NCBI GenBank assembly: GCA_945900965.1 | Contig: CAMDKM010000009.1 | Coordinates: 40,903 to 104,902 of the forward strand | DNA from: Bordetella parapertussis | Lineage (GTDB): Bacteria > Pseudomonadota > Gammaproteobacteria > Burkholderiales > JACQAP01 | Reading direction: 5' to 3' | Length of the DNA stretch: 64,000 nucleotides | Shown here: piece after piece, positions 34,050 to 41,988 of the stretch | Layout of the letters: each line of letters opens with the position of its first letter | Position numbering within the stretch: position 1 is the stretch's first letter | Made by a program: the position numbers and the translations under genes | Notes under the pieces: model-generated | The model's input: only the letters and a program-made list of their open reading frames with translations | Databases searched by the model: none | What the model was told of the DNA's origin: nothing

Positions 34050-34816
34050 GCCTGCTGGAAGTGAATGGACTGTGTCGGCGCTTTGGCGGCGTGGAAGCGG
34101 TAAAGGACGTGTCCTTCCGTCTGGAAGCCGGAGAACTGCTGGCGCTGATCGGGCCGAACGGGGCGGGCAAATCCACTTGCTTCAATCTGCTCAACGGGCA
34201 GTTGTGGCCGGATCGCGGACAGGTGAAATTGGAGGGCCGCGATATCACCGCGCTGAAGCCGCGCGAACGCTGGGCGCTCGGCGTGGGGCGGACCTTTCAG
34301 ATCACTGCGACCTTCAGCTCGATGAGCGTGCGCGAAAACGTGCAGATGGTTCTGCTCTCGGCGGCACGGCGGCTGAACGGGTTCTGGACCCGGGCCTCGA
34401 AGTGTTATCAGGCGCAGGCCGATGCACTGCTGGAAAAGGTCGGCATGTTGACCCAGGCGCAGCGCCCCTGCGGGCTGCTGGCCTATGGGGATGTGAAGCG
34501 CGTTGAGCTGGCGATGGCACTGGCATCGCGTCCACGCCTGCTGCTGATGGACGAGCCCACCGCCGGCATGGCGCCGGGCAAGCGCGACGCCTTGATGGTG
34601 CTGACGGCTTCGCTGGCCAGGGAGCAGGGCATCGGCGTGTTGTTCACCGAACACAGCATGGACGTGGTGTTCACCCATGCTCGGCGGGTCCTGGTGATGG
34701 CGCGCGGGCGGCTCATCGCCGAAGGCGACCCGGCCAGCGTGAGGGAAAATGCCGAGGTGAAGTCGATCTACTTCGGCACCGGCGCGACTTTCCGGCCGCA
34801 TCCGGCTCTGTCATGA
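34046..34816 (+). CDS. livG: ABC transporter ATPase (LivG-like)
   Basis: This 256-aa cytoplasmic ATPase has Walker A GPNGAGKST near residue 38, the LivG-type VGRTFQITATFSSMSVREN, an ABC signature region altered to LLAYGDVKRVELAMALA, Walker B LLLMDEPTAGMAP and switch His in FTEHSMDVVF. The track ORF begins 549 bases earlier; ATG 34046 overlapping the livHM stop is correct. LAYGDVKR in place of LSYGEQR is common in this subfamily. Confidence 0.93.
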   Translation: MSLLEVNGLCRRFGGVEAVKDVSFRLEAGELLALIGPNGAGKSTCFNLLNGQLWPDRGQVKLEGRDITALKPRERWALGVGRTFQITATFSSMSVRENVQMVLLSAARRLNGFWTRASKCYQAQADALLEKVGMLTQAQRPCGLLAYGDVKRVELAMALASRPRLLLMDEPTAGMAPGKRDALMVLTASLAREQGIGVLFTEHSMDVVFTHARRVLVMARGRLIAEGDPASVRENAEVKSIYFGTGATFRPHPALS

Positions 34817-35526
34817 GTGCGTCATTGCTCAGTGTGCGGAATCTTCGTGCCTGGTATGGCCGGGCGCAGATCCTTTATGACCTGGATTTCGAAGTAGCAC
34901 GCGGGGAAGTGGTGGCCTTGATGGGGCGTAACGGAGCGGGCAAGTCCACCACCTTCAAGGCGCTCATGGGTCTGCTGGATCGGGCCGAGGGCGAGATTGT
35001 GTTCGACGGCCTCGCGTTGCGCGGTCAGGAGCCGTATCGCATCGCCCGTGTCGGGTTGGGCTATGTGCCGGAAGACCGGCGCATTTATTCAGGCCTGACC
35101 GTGACCGAAAATCTCGAAGTGGGAAGACAGGCACCGCGCACCAACGCGCCGCACTGGACTGCGGAAAAACTTTTCCAACTGTTTCCCAATTTGGGTGAAA
35201 TGCGCGATCGTCCGGGCGGGCAAATGAGCGGCGGGGAACAACAGATGCTGACCGTGGCGCGCACCCTGATGGGCAACCCGCTCCTGGTGCTGCTCGACGA
35301 ACCCTCCGAGGGTCTCGCGCCAAAAATCGTGGAAGACATGGCCAACACCATCCTGGAGTTGAAGAAGGAAGGCCTTTCGGTGATGTTGTCGGAGCAGAAT
35401 CTGCACTTCGCGCGCCTGGTCTGCGACTGCGCCTACCTGATCGAAAAAGGCCAGGTACGCTTCGCGGGCAGCATGGCGGAACTGGAAGCCAACGAAGACG
35501 TTCGCCGTGCTTACTTGACGATATGA
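34813..35526 (+). CDS. livF: ABC transporter ATPase (LivF-like)
   Basis: This is the second ATPase of the importer, 237 aa: Walker A GRNGAGKSTT, LivF-type GYVPEDRRIYSGLTVTENL, signature MSGGEQQML, Walker B LLLDEPSEGLAP, switch in LSEQNLHFA. The start overlaps livG by ATGA. LivG/LivF heterodimers power LivHM. It ends 14 bases before a family A repeat that separates it from the enamidase gene. Confidence 0.94.
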   Translation: MSASLLSVRNLRAWYGRAQILYDLDFEVARGEVVALMGRNGAGKSTTFKALMGLLDRAEGEIVFDGLALRGQEPYRIARVGLGYVPEDRRIYSGLTVTENLEVGRQAPRTNAPHWTAEKLFQLFPNLGEMRDRPGGQMSGGEQQMLTVARTLMGNPLLVLLDEPSEGLAPKIVEDMANTILELKKEGLSVMLSEQNLHFARLVCDCAYLIEKGQVRFAGSMAELEANEDVRRAYLTI

Positions 35527-35531
35527 AAAGT

Positions 35532-35932
35532 CGAAACAACAAAACGCTTTTAACACGAAGGACACGAAGGTAACACGAAGGAACACGAAGGAAAATAATG
35601 GCGAAAATGTGATTCTCGATTAGGGGAGGGAAAGTTCCACGCTCTTAACACGAAGGACGTGAAGGAAAGTCCGGACAAAAATCCCATCCTAAATGAAGGG
35701 CGGAAAAATCAAACGCTTTTAACACGAAGGACACGAAGGTAACACGAAGGAACACGAAGGAACACGAAGGAAAACCATAACGAAAATCCCGTTGAGTGAG
35801 GATCATCAATTGGTTCAGGACACAATGCGAACGTTTTCTTGATCTTGATTTCCTTCGTGCGTTTTTGGTTTTCCTTCGTGTTCCTTCGTGTTACCTTCGT
35901 GTTGACGCGTTTTGTTTTACGCAGTAAACGAT
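35532..35932. repeat. Family A repeat cluster (three left arms, one right arm)
   Basis: The 421-base gap is almost entirely repeat. AACACGAAGGACACGAAGGTAACACGAAGG occurs at 35551 and 35718, with a shorter version at 35646; the inverse arm TTCCTTCGTGTTCCTTCGTGTTACCTTCGTGTT ends at 35903. The near-identical left arms (each preceded by AAACGCTTTT) show local duplication. No gene is seen. Confidence 0.85.
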
Positions 35933-35947
35933 GGCAGGAGAGTGAAC

Positions 35948-37138
35948 ATGGCGGTGGAAACGGACACATCGAGCAAGGGTAAACTTGTCATTCGCAACGT
36001 CGGGTTGATGTTGTCGGGCGACATTGACCGGCCGATTCTGGATGCGGATACGGTGGTGGCGGTCGATGGGCTGATCACAGCAGTGGGCAAGGAAAAGGAC
36101 TGCGACACCTCGAAGGCCGATACTGTGATCGATGTGCGCGGAACCTGTTTGGCGCCGGGTTTGATCGACAGCCATGTACATCCAGTGTTTGGCGACTGGA
36201 CGCCGCGGCAGAACCAGCTCGGCTGGATCGACTCGACGTTGAACGGCGGGGTCACCACCATGATCTCGGCGGGGGAAGTGCATCTGCCCGGGCGACCCAA
36301 GGACATTGTCGGGCTCAAGGCGCTGGCCATCACCGCGCAACGCGCGTTCCATAATTTCCGGCCAGGCGGCGTCAAGGTGCTGGCTGGCGCGCCGATCATT
36401 GAACGAGGCATGGTGGAGTCGGATTTCAGTGAGCTCGCCCAGGCGGGCGTCACCCTGCTGGGCGAAGTGGGACTGGGTTCGGTGAAGGCGGGCGCGGAGG
36501 CGCGGCAGATGGTGGCCTGGGCGCGCAAGTACGGCATCCAGAGCACCATCCACACCGGTGGGCCATCGATCCCCGGTTCCGGCCTGATCGACAAGGATGT
36601 GGTGCTGGAGGCCGACGCGGATATCATCGGCCACATCAATGGTGGCCATACCGCCTTGTCCGAAGCCCATGTCTGCGAATTGTGCGAGCGCTCCACCCGC
36701 GCCATCGAGATCGTCCATAACGGCAATGAAAAAGTTGGCATCGCGGCCGTGCAAGCGGCGCGCGACGGCAAATGTCTGCATCGAGTCATTCTCGGCACCG
36801 ACGGGCCCGCCGGCTCGGGCGTGCAGCCGCTGGGCATTCTGCGCATGGTGGCGCTGATCTCCAGCCTGGGTGGCATTCCCGCCGAACAGGCATTTTGTTT
36901 TGCGACCGGCAACACCGCGCGCATCCGCAAACTCAATTCCGGCCTAATTGAGACGGGACGGGCGGCGGATTTTGTGTTCATGGACCGGGCCCAGCACACC
37001 GCCGGGCGCACGCTGCTTGAAAGCGTGGCGCTGGGGGATATTCCGGGCGTGGGGATGGTGGTGATCGACGGGGTGGTACGCTGCGAGCGCAGCCGCAATA
37101 CGCCCCCTGCGACGGAGGTGCCGGTTTTGCATTACTAA
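35948..37138 (+). CDS. ena: Enamidase homologue (amidohydrolase superfamily)
   Basis: This 396-aa protein closely resembles E. barkeri enamidase, which hydrolyses 1,4,5,6-tetrahydro-6-oxonicotinate to 2-formylglutarate. Shared stretches as I recall them include GGVTTMISAG, HLPGRPKD and the C-terminal SRNTPPA. Metal ligands: His76 and His78 in SHVHPV, Glu in GEVGLG, His in HTGGPSIPGS and HINGGHTAL, Asp in GTDGPAGSG. Length and N-terminal beta-sandwich (VIRNVGLMLSGDI) fit. The ATG at 35948 has GGAG upstream. Relatives in the superfamily include other cyclic amidases, but the likeness to enamidase is specific. Confidence 0.82.
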   Translation: MAVETDTSSKGKLVIRNVGLMLSGDIDRPILDADTVVAVDGLITAVGKEKDCDTSKADTVIDVRGTCLAPGLIDSHVHPVFGDWTPRQNQLGWIDSTLNGGVTTMISAGEVHLPGRPKDIVGLKALAITAQRAFHNFRPGGVKVLAGAPIIERGMVESDFSELAQAGVTLLGEVGLGSVKAGAEARQMVAWARKYGIQSTIHTGGPSIPGSGLIDKDVVLEADADIIGHINGGHTALSEAHVCELCERSTRAIEIVHNGNEKVGIAAVQAARDGKCLHRVILGTDGPAGSGVQPLGILRMVALISSLGGIPAEQAFCFATGNTARIRKLNSGLIETGRAADFVFMDRAQHTAGRTLLESVALGDIPGVGMVVIDGVVRCERSRNTPPATEVPVLHY

Positions 37139-37142
37139 TGAA

Positions 37143-37345
37143 AAACCAAAACGCTCTCACCGCAGAGGACGCAGAGGACGCGGAGGAAAAGCAAGGAAGC
37201 GGGAAATGAAGCGTGACAACTAGGCGGACCGAAATCCATTCACGTGTTTTCCTCGTTGTGTTTTTCATGCTTTCCCTCTGCGTCCTCCGCGTCCTCTGCG
37301 GTGAGAGATTTTTTTGCCCGTCCTTCGCGGTGAGAGAAGGTTGTA
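37143..37345. repeat. Family B inverted-arm repeat
   Basis: CTCTCACCGCAGAGGACGCAGAGGACGCGGAGGAAAAGC faces CCCTCTGCGTCCTCCGCGTCCTCTGCGGTGAGAG, followed by a second, shorter CCTTCGCGGTGAGAGAAG. It takes up most of the 319-base gap before the nicotinamidase gene. Confidence 0.85.
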
Positions 37346-37457
37346 TTATTAACCGTATCAGTATCCAGCAGGAGTGCTAGACTTTTCGGGCAGGGCATTG
37401 GTCCCCGGACGGGGATGGGGCAACGTGACAACAGATTACCAATCAGGAGGAGAGGCA

Positions 37458-38189
37458 ATGAGTGACTTTGACAGAAGGAAATTTCTTGCCGCGGCGGGGG
37501 CCAGCGCGCTGGCGGCGGCGAGTTCGTTGAGTTTTTTCGGTAGTGCGTTGGCGGCGGGCAAGATCAAGCCTGGGGCGGGTGATGCTCTGCTGGTGATCGA
37601 CGTACAGAATTGCTTTACTTCGGGTGGCAGCCTGGCGGTGAAGGAGGGGGACCTGATCGTGCCGCTGATCAATCAAATTGCCAAGGGCTTCGCCAATGTG
37701 GTGATGACCCAGGACTGGCACACGGCGGACCACGTTTCCTTCGCTTCGCAACACGAAGGCAAGAAACCGTTCGAGGCGATCAAGCTGGACTATGGCACCC
37801 AGGTGTTATGGCCCGACCACTGCGTGCAGGGTACAGATGGGGCTTCGCTGCACAAGGATCTGAGCATTCCGCATGCGCAACTGGTGATTCGCAAGGGCTT
37901 CCACAGCAAGGTGGATAGCTATTCTGCATTCCTGGAGGCGGATCGCAAGACTGAAACTGGCCTCGCCGGCTATCTCAAGGGCCGCAAGATCAAGCAAGTG
38001 TTTGTCTGCGGATTGGCGACCGATTACTGCGTGGCCTGGTCGGCAATGGATGCGCGCAAGTTTGGGTTTTCGGCATCGGTGATTGAAGATGCCTGCCGCG
38101 GTATTGACCTGAATGGTTCCATTGCTGCGGCGTGGAAAGATATGGGCAAGGCTGGGGTGAAGCGGATTCAGTCGAGCGATATGGGCTAA
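37458..38189 (+). CDS. pncA: Nicotinamidase (PncA-like) with Tat-type signal
   Basis: This 243-aa isochorismatase-fold hydrolase keeps the nicotinamidase pattern: catalytic Asp48 (LLVIDVQNCF), Lys146 (VIRKGFHSKVDSYSAF) and Cys191 (CGLATDYCVAWSA); metal site Asp86, His88 and His92 in TQDWHTADHVSFASQH; and QVLWPDHCVQGTDGA. Unusually it begins with DRRKFLAAAGASALAAAS, a twin-arginine export signal, so it should act in the periplasm, converting nicotinamide to nicotinate. AGGAGG precedes the ATG. It follows the enamidase gene, which supports a shared pathway. Confidence 0.88.
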   Translation: MSDFDRRKFLAAAGASALAAASSLSFFGSALAAGKIKPGAGDALLVIDVQNCFTSGGSLAVKEGDLIVPLINQIAKGFANVVMTQDWHTADHVSFASQHEGKKPFEAIKLDYGTQVLWPDHCVQGTDGASLHKDLSIPHAQLVIRKGFHSKVDSYSAFLEADRKTETGLAGYLKGRKIKQVFVCGLATDYCVAWSAMDARKFGFSASVIEDACRGIDLNGSIAAAWKDMGKAGVKRIQSSDMG

Positions 38190-38215
38190 TTCGCGGTTTA
38201 GCTAAGTTTATCTCC

Positions 38216-38257
38216 ACCCCCTCACCCCCGCCCTCTCCCGCGAGGGTGAGAGGGGGT
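38216..38257. repeat. REP-type palindrome (CCCTCTCCC family F)
   Basis: CCCCCTCACCCCCGCCCTCTCCC and GAGGGTGAGAGGGGG form a long GC-rich hairpin just after the nicotinamidase stop, where it could work as a terminator. A second copy follows at 38354. Confidence 0.7.
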
Positions 38258-38353
38258 GCTCTTTGGTGATGTGCAAGGGGTAGTTGAATACTAGCGACGT
38301 AGTCTGCCGCGAGTCACAGATGCACGCCTACAGCTAGGGCGGAAAATATCGGG

Positions 38354-38391
38354 CCCCCTCTCCCCTCGCGGGAGAGGGCAGGGGAGAGGGG
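38354..38391. repeat. REP-type palindrome, second copy
   Basis: CCCCCTCTCCCCTCGCGGGAGAGGGCAGGGGAGAGGGGG lies just past the GST stop on the opposite side of the convergent gap, so the pair of hairpins flanks the gap like a bidirectional terminator. Confidence 0.7.
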
Positions 38392-38406
38392 GCGGCGAGA
38401 GCGGCG

Positions 38407-39330
38407 TTAAACGGTTATAACGCGATACCCCACCCTCGGGAAATGCACACACACCGTTCCCACGCGGGGATCATCACGCAGCAGGCCAATGCTGTCGCAA
38501 GTGGAATAGCGGACAGTGCCGGTCACCGGCGCTTCGCCGCTGTCCAGGTCCGGTACCACGCTGACGCGCATGCCCGCCTTCAAGCCCTGTGGGTCCATCG
38601 CGTCAGTGCGTTCCGGCGCGGGCGTCTTGCCCGCTCGGGCGATTTCGATGGCTTCTGTCGAGGTCATCACTGTTGGCGTGCCGTGTCCGATCGCCTTGAC
38701 CCGTTGCTCCCAGGGCGAAATCGAACTGAATTCGTCGATCATGGCTGGTCCGCCCTGCCAGCGTCCGCGTACGAACCACACCAGGTAATACCCGACGGCA
38801 TCCACCAAGCCGGGCCCGTCGCCGAGTAGGAAAGCACGGCCATCTGAAAGCTGCTGATGCAGCCAGATGAACTGCCCGCGCAATTGCGATACGACGTGGG
38901 GCACGTCTTTCTTCAAATCCTCGACTCGCCAATCCGTCCCGAAGAACAGCCGTCCACGGTCTTTCAGAAAGGCTTCGGGAAACTGATCTGCGTTGGCGCC
39001 GATCAATAGCTTGGCCGCTGAGTCGAACAGGATGTCGGCCCAGCGATTGACGGCCCAGGACAGGCCTTCGGAGCCGCCGGGAAAAAACGTCGGTTGCGGA
39101 AACCGGCGATGCAACTCGCGCAGGATGGCGTGACTGTCACAATAGATGTCGGCGCCGATCTGCATGATCGGCGTGCGGCGGTATCCGCCGGTGAGCGGCA
39201 TCACGTCGGGCTTGGGCGGCACGCGCGGAATTTCCACGGAACGCCAGGCCAATTTCTTGATGCCAAGCGCAACACGTACCTTCTCCGAAACCGGGGACGC
39301 GGGGTAATGATGCAGAATGATTTCGTTCAC
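38407..39330 (-). CDS. Glutathione S-transferase family protein
   Basis: This 307-aa protein has a thioredoxin-fold N-terminal GST domain (IILHHYPASPVSEKVRVALGI, about 1-75) and an all-helical C-terminal domain, longer than usual GSTs (about 210 aa) by a roughly 80-residue tail with beta character (GTVRYSTCDSIGLL). Ser in SPVSEK is a possible glutathione-activating residue. AGGAGG precedes the ATG. It is convergent with the nicotinamidase gene. Substrate unknown; related long GSTs lie in xenobiotic clusters. Confidence 0.85.
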   Translation of the reverse strand: MNEIILHHYPASPVSEKVRVALGIKKLAWRSVEIPRVPPKPDVMPLTGGYRRTPIMQIGADIYCDSHAILRELHRRFPQPTFFPGGSEGLSWAVNRWADILFDSAAKLLIGANADQFPEAFLKDRGRLFFGTDWRVEDLKKDVPHVVSQLRGQFIWLHQQLSDGRAFLLGDGPGLVDAVGYYLVWFVRGRWQGGPAMIDEFSSISPWEQRVKAIGHGTPTVMTSTEAIEIARAGKTPAPERTDAMDPQGLKAGMRVSVVPDLDSGEAPVTGTVRYSTCDSIGLLRDDPRVGTVCVHFPRVGYRVITV

Positions 39331-39364
39331 GTTGCCTCCTGTTTGTGAAATTCAAATTCAAATT

Positions 39365-39580
39365 CAAAAGCGTTTGACACAGAGGACACAGAGAACACGG
39401 AGAACACAGAGAGAAAACACAGGCTTGAGATATGAAATTCGAAGCTTCCGAGCTGTGAGGACGACGATCACACGATGCATGCCACCATACGAATGTTGTC
39501 GTTCGCACAGAAAATTCCTCTTTTTAATTTCTCCTTGTTCTCTTTTTCCTCTGTGACCTCTGTGTCAAACGCCCTTGACC
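39365..39580. repeat. Family C inverted-arm repeat
   Basis: TTTGACACAGAGGACACAGAGAACACGGAGAACACAGAG faces CTCTGTGACCTCTGTGTCAAACG about 150 bases on. It fills the gap between the GST and flavin reductase genes; no gene seen. Confidence 0.75.
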
Positions 39581-40191
39581 TATTTTCCAGGCAAAGACCC
39601 GGGGAGGTCGAAGCGTTGGCGGGTGGTGCAGTAGCGATTGCCGAACAGCCGGCCGACCGGGGTGTAACGCTCTTCGGAGACGCGTTTGGTTTTGGGGTCG
39701 ATGACGCCGTCCCGTGCATGGACGTGAACAATTTCCGCGAGCACGATATCCCGTACTTTGCCTATAGGGATATGTTGGTACAGCCGGCATTCGAAGCTGG
39801 CAGGCGCTTCAGCGATCCGGGGATGCTTGACGAAACGGGAGGGCGCCTCGGTGAAACCGGCGGGGCCGAACTCGGTTTCGTCTTCGGCATATTCGCCGCT
39901 GGAGATATGCATGCCGTTGGCGATCGCCTCGTCCACCAGATTGACCACACATTCCCCGGTGCGCAGCAGATTGGCGAGGGAGTGTTTTTTCTTTCCGTCG
40001 CTGCGGTCATTAAAACTCAGCACCACCAGCATCGGCTGTTCGCACACCGCATTGAAGTAGGAAAACGGCGCGCAGTTGGCGACCCCGTTTTCGCTGCGCG
40101 TGGAAATCAGCGCAATCGGTCGCGGGAAGATCAGGCCGATCATCAGTTTGTAGCGCTCGATGATGGGGAGCGTTGAGATGTCGAGTTCCAT
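39580..40191 (-). CDS. Flavin reductase-like FMN-binding protein
   Basis: This 203-aa protein has a flavin-reductase-like split barrel: YKLMIGLIFPRPIALISTRSENGVANCAPFSYFN is the canonical FMN-binding opening, with VVNLVDEAIANGMHISSGEY later. Such proteins supply reduced FMN to monooxygenases or act as stand-alone FMN enzymes. The ATG at 40191 replaces the track start, which reads 18 codons into a heptad repeat. No Shine-Dalgarno is visible because the repeat abuts the start codon. Confidence 0.88.
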   Translation of the reverse strand: MELDISTLPIIERYKLMIGLIFPRPIALISTRSENGVANCAPFSYFNAVCEQPMLVVLSFNDRSDGKKKHSLANLLRTGECVVNLVDEAIANGMHISSGEYAEDETEFGPAGFTEAPSRFVKHPRIAEAPASFECRLYQHIPIGKVRDIVLAEIVHVHARDGVIDPKTKRVSEERYTPVGRLFGNRYCTTRQRFDLPGSLPGK

Positions 40192-40322
40192 GAATTCAGG
40201 GGAGAGGGAAGAGGGGCGAGGGGCGAGGGAAAAGACCGGCGGCAATGCGCAAAATTGTCATGTATTTCTTGCCGTTTCGTTTTCTCTGCGACCTTTGCGT
40301 ACTTTGCGCCTTTGCGTCGAGA
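40192..40322. repeat. GGGGCGA heptads followed by a single family C-like arm
   Basis: AGGGGCGAGGGGCGAGGG abuts the flavin reductase start. Further on, CTCTGCGACCTTTGCGTACTTTGCGCCTTTGCGTCGAG is a lone pyrimidine arm of 9-base units (consensus TTTGCGCCT), without a facing partner. Confidence 0.65.
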
Positions 40323-40346
40323 TTATCTTTTTCCTGGATCCAAAAA

Positions 40347-41111
40347 TCAGCCAGCGATAGTAACGCCGCCATCGGCGACGATGGTCTGGCCAGTGACAAA
40401 GGCGCCGGCGCGTGATGCGAGGAATACCGCTATGCCGCCAATATCGTCCGGCTCGCCGATCCTGCGCAGCGGGGTCTGGGTTTCGTACTTCGAGAGCACG
40501 GCGGGATTTTCCCATAAGGCCCGGGCGAAATCGGTCTTCACGAGGCCCGGCGCGATGCAATTTACGCGGATATTGTGCGGACCCCACTCTACTGCGAGGT
40601 TGCGCGCCAATTGCATATCCGCCGCCTTCGAGATCGCATAGGCCCCGAGCGCCGAAGTGCCTTTGAGGCCGCCGATTGACGAGACGATGATGACCGCGCC
40701 GTCCTTGCGCGCTGCCATTTCCGGCAGCACCAGATTCGCCAGCCAGTGATTGGCCACGATGTTGTTCTGCAGAATCTTGTTGAAGGCATCGTCCGGCAGT
40801 CCAGCCATGGGGCCGTAGTAGGGGTTGCTGGCCGCATTGCAGACCAGCACGTCAATTTTCCCGAAATGCTTTCGGGTCTGTGCGACGAGGCTTTCGAGTT
40901 GAGCCTTGTCCCCGATGTTCGCGGCAATGGCGACTGCCTCGCCACCGGCCTTGCGAATGGATTGCACCACCTGTTCACAGGCTTCCGCCTTGCGGCTGGA
41001 AATTACCACCTTCGCGCCGGCCGCCGCCATGTGCTCGGCAATGGAGCGGCCAATGCCGCGCGAGGAGCCGGTGACGATGGCGACTTTGTTGGTGAGGTCG
41101 AAAGGGTTCAA
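40347..41111 (-). CDS. Short-chain dehydrogenase/reductase (SDR)
   Basis: This 254-aa classical SDR has TGSSRGIG, NAAS in place of NNAG, Ser in VSSIGGLKG and YAISK. Arg in SSRKAE after beta-2 favours NADP(H). The track ORF adds 50 codons by reading through heptad repeats as a Pro-rich tract (PRPSPLAPRPSPLAP). The real start is probably TTG at 41111 (NPFDLTNKVAIVTG) although it has no Shine-Dalgarno. It could reduce an aldehyde such as 2-formylglutarate, but nothing in the sequence proves this. Confidence 0.85.
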   Translation of the reverse strand: MNPFDLTNKVAIVTGSSRGIGRSIAEHMAAAGAKVVISSRKAEACEQVVQSIRKAGGEAVAIAANIGDKAQLESLVAQTRKHFGKIDVLVCNAASNPYYGPMAGLPDDAFNKILQNNIVANHWLANLVLPEMAARKDGAVIIVSSIGGLKGTSALGAYAISKAADMQLARNLAVEWGPHNIRVNCIAPGLVKTDFARALWENPAVLSKYETQTPLRRIGEPDDIGGIAVFLASRAGAFVTGQTIVADGGVTIAG

Positions 41112-41118
41112 TTGAAGG

Positions 41119-41325
41119 CGGGATTGAGGATTGGGGATTGGAGATTGAGGGGCGAGGGGGGGGGATCGAGGGGCGAGGGGCGAGGGGCGAGGGGCGAGGG
41201 GCGAGGGGCGAGGAGCGGGGATCGGGGATCGGGGATTGAGGGACTTGGGTTTGCCCTTCACCCTTCACTCATTCACCCATTCACCCATTCACCCATTCAC
41301 CCTTCACGCATTTGCCCGTCACCCG
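41119..41325. repeat. Full bipartite heptad element (family E)
   Basis: The purine module has GATTGAG-type units and six perfect tandem GGGGCGA units (41170-41211), then CGGGGATCGGGGATCGGGGATTG. A hinge GGACTTGGGTTTG follows, then the pyrimidine module CCCTTCACCCTTCACTCATTCACCCATTCACCC. The element spans the whole gap from the SDR start to the SRPBCC stop. Confidence 0.85.
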
Positions 41326-41865
41326 TCACCGGTTCTCGACCACTTTCTTCAAATTCTCCAGCCCCAGCGGATAACCTCTGTTCAAGGCATTGAGCGGGGT
41401 GACGTCGTCCTGACCGGGAGGGGGATCGTCGGTCCAGTAGGCGAGGCGCTTGAAGCGGGCTTTCCAGACGACCTTGGATTTGCCGTCGCCTGCGTCGGTA
41501 ACGGTCAGGGTGGCGAAATAGTCACTGGATATTGGCTGGCCGCCGGCGTAGGTGTAGGTCATGGTCATGGCGGATTCGTCGTAGTCGATCAGTTTTTCCT
41601 CGACTTTGGTGCCGTTGCTGCGGGTGATTTCTCGCACGCAGCCTTCCGTGCGGTTTTTGCCCAAAATCCGCTTGCTGGAAACTACCGGGGGATACCACCG
41701 ATCAAGTCCGACGAAATCGCCGGCGACCGCCCAAACCTCGGCAGGCGACGCGTCGATCACGATGGAATGTTCGACTTTGAGTTCCGGGGCATCCGCGGCA
41801 ATTGCCTGGACGGACGGCAGCGACAATACAATAAGGACCAGCAATGCCCGGTAAAACTTCCTCAT
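41326..41865 (-). CDS. Exported SRPBCC-fold protein
   Basis: This 179-aa protein has a signal peptide (ALLVLIVLSLPSVQAIAAD) and then a START/Bet v1-like fold of the polyketide cyclase/ligand-binding type (VEHSIVIDASPAEVWAVAGDF, CVREITRSNG, KVVWKARFKR). GGAGGAGAA precedes the ATG at 41865, so the long track extension is dropped. It binds an unknown hydrophobic ligand in the periplasm. Confidence 0.88.
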   Translation of the reverse strand: MRKFYRALLVLIVLSLPSVQAIAADAPELKVEHSIVIDASPAEVWAVAGDFVGLDRWYPPVVSSKRILGKNRTEGCVREITRSNGTKVEEKLIDYDESAMTMTYTYAGGQPISSDYFATLTVTDAGDGKSKVVWKARFKRLAYWTDDPPPGQDDVTPLNALNRGYPLGLENLKKVVENR

Positions 41866-41988
41866 TTCTCCTCCCCAATACGTTATGTTTTTTTGAGAGC
41901 GCAAGCGTACCTGAATCCGCCACGCTTTGCGCGCGCGGGCTTGTGATAGCATCGGCGCATGGAAGTTTTTCCAATGGGAGGGGAAAAA

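Noticed and set aside
35917-37098. 393-aa - strand ORF opposite the enamidase gene
   Set aside because: Shadow of a well-supported gene; Ser/Thr/Pro-rich with no domain.
41119-41325. Possible CRISPR array
   Set aside because: The repeats are contiguous 7-base units without spacers of regular length, and no cas gene is in the window.
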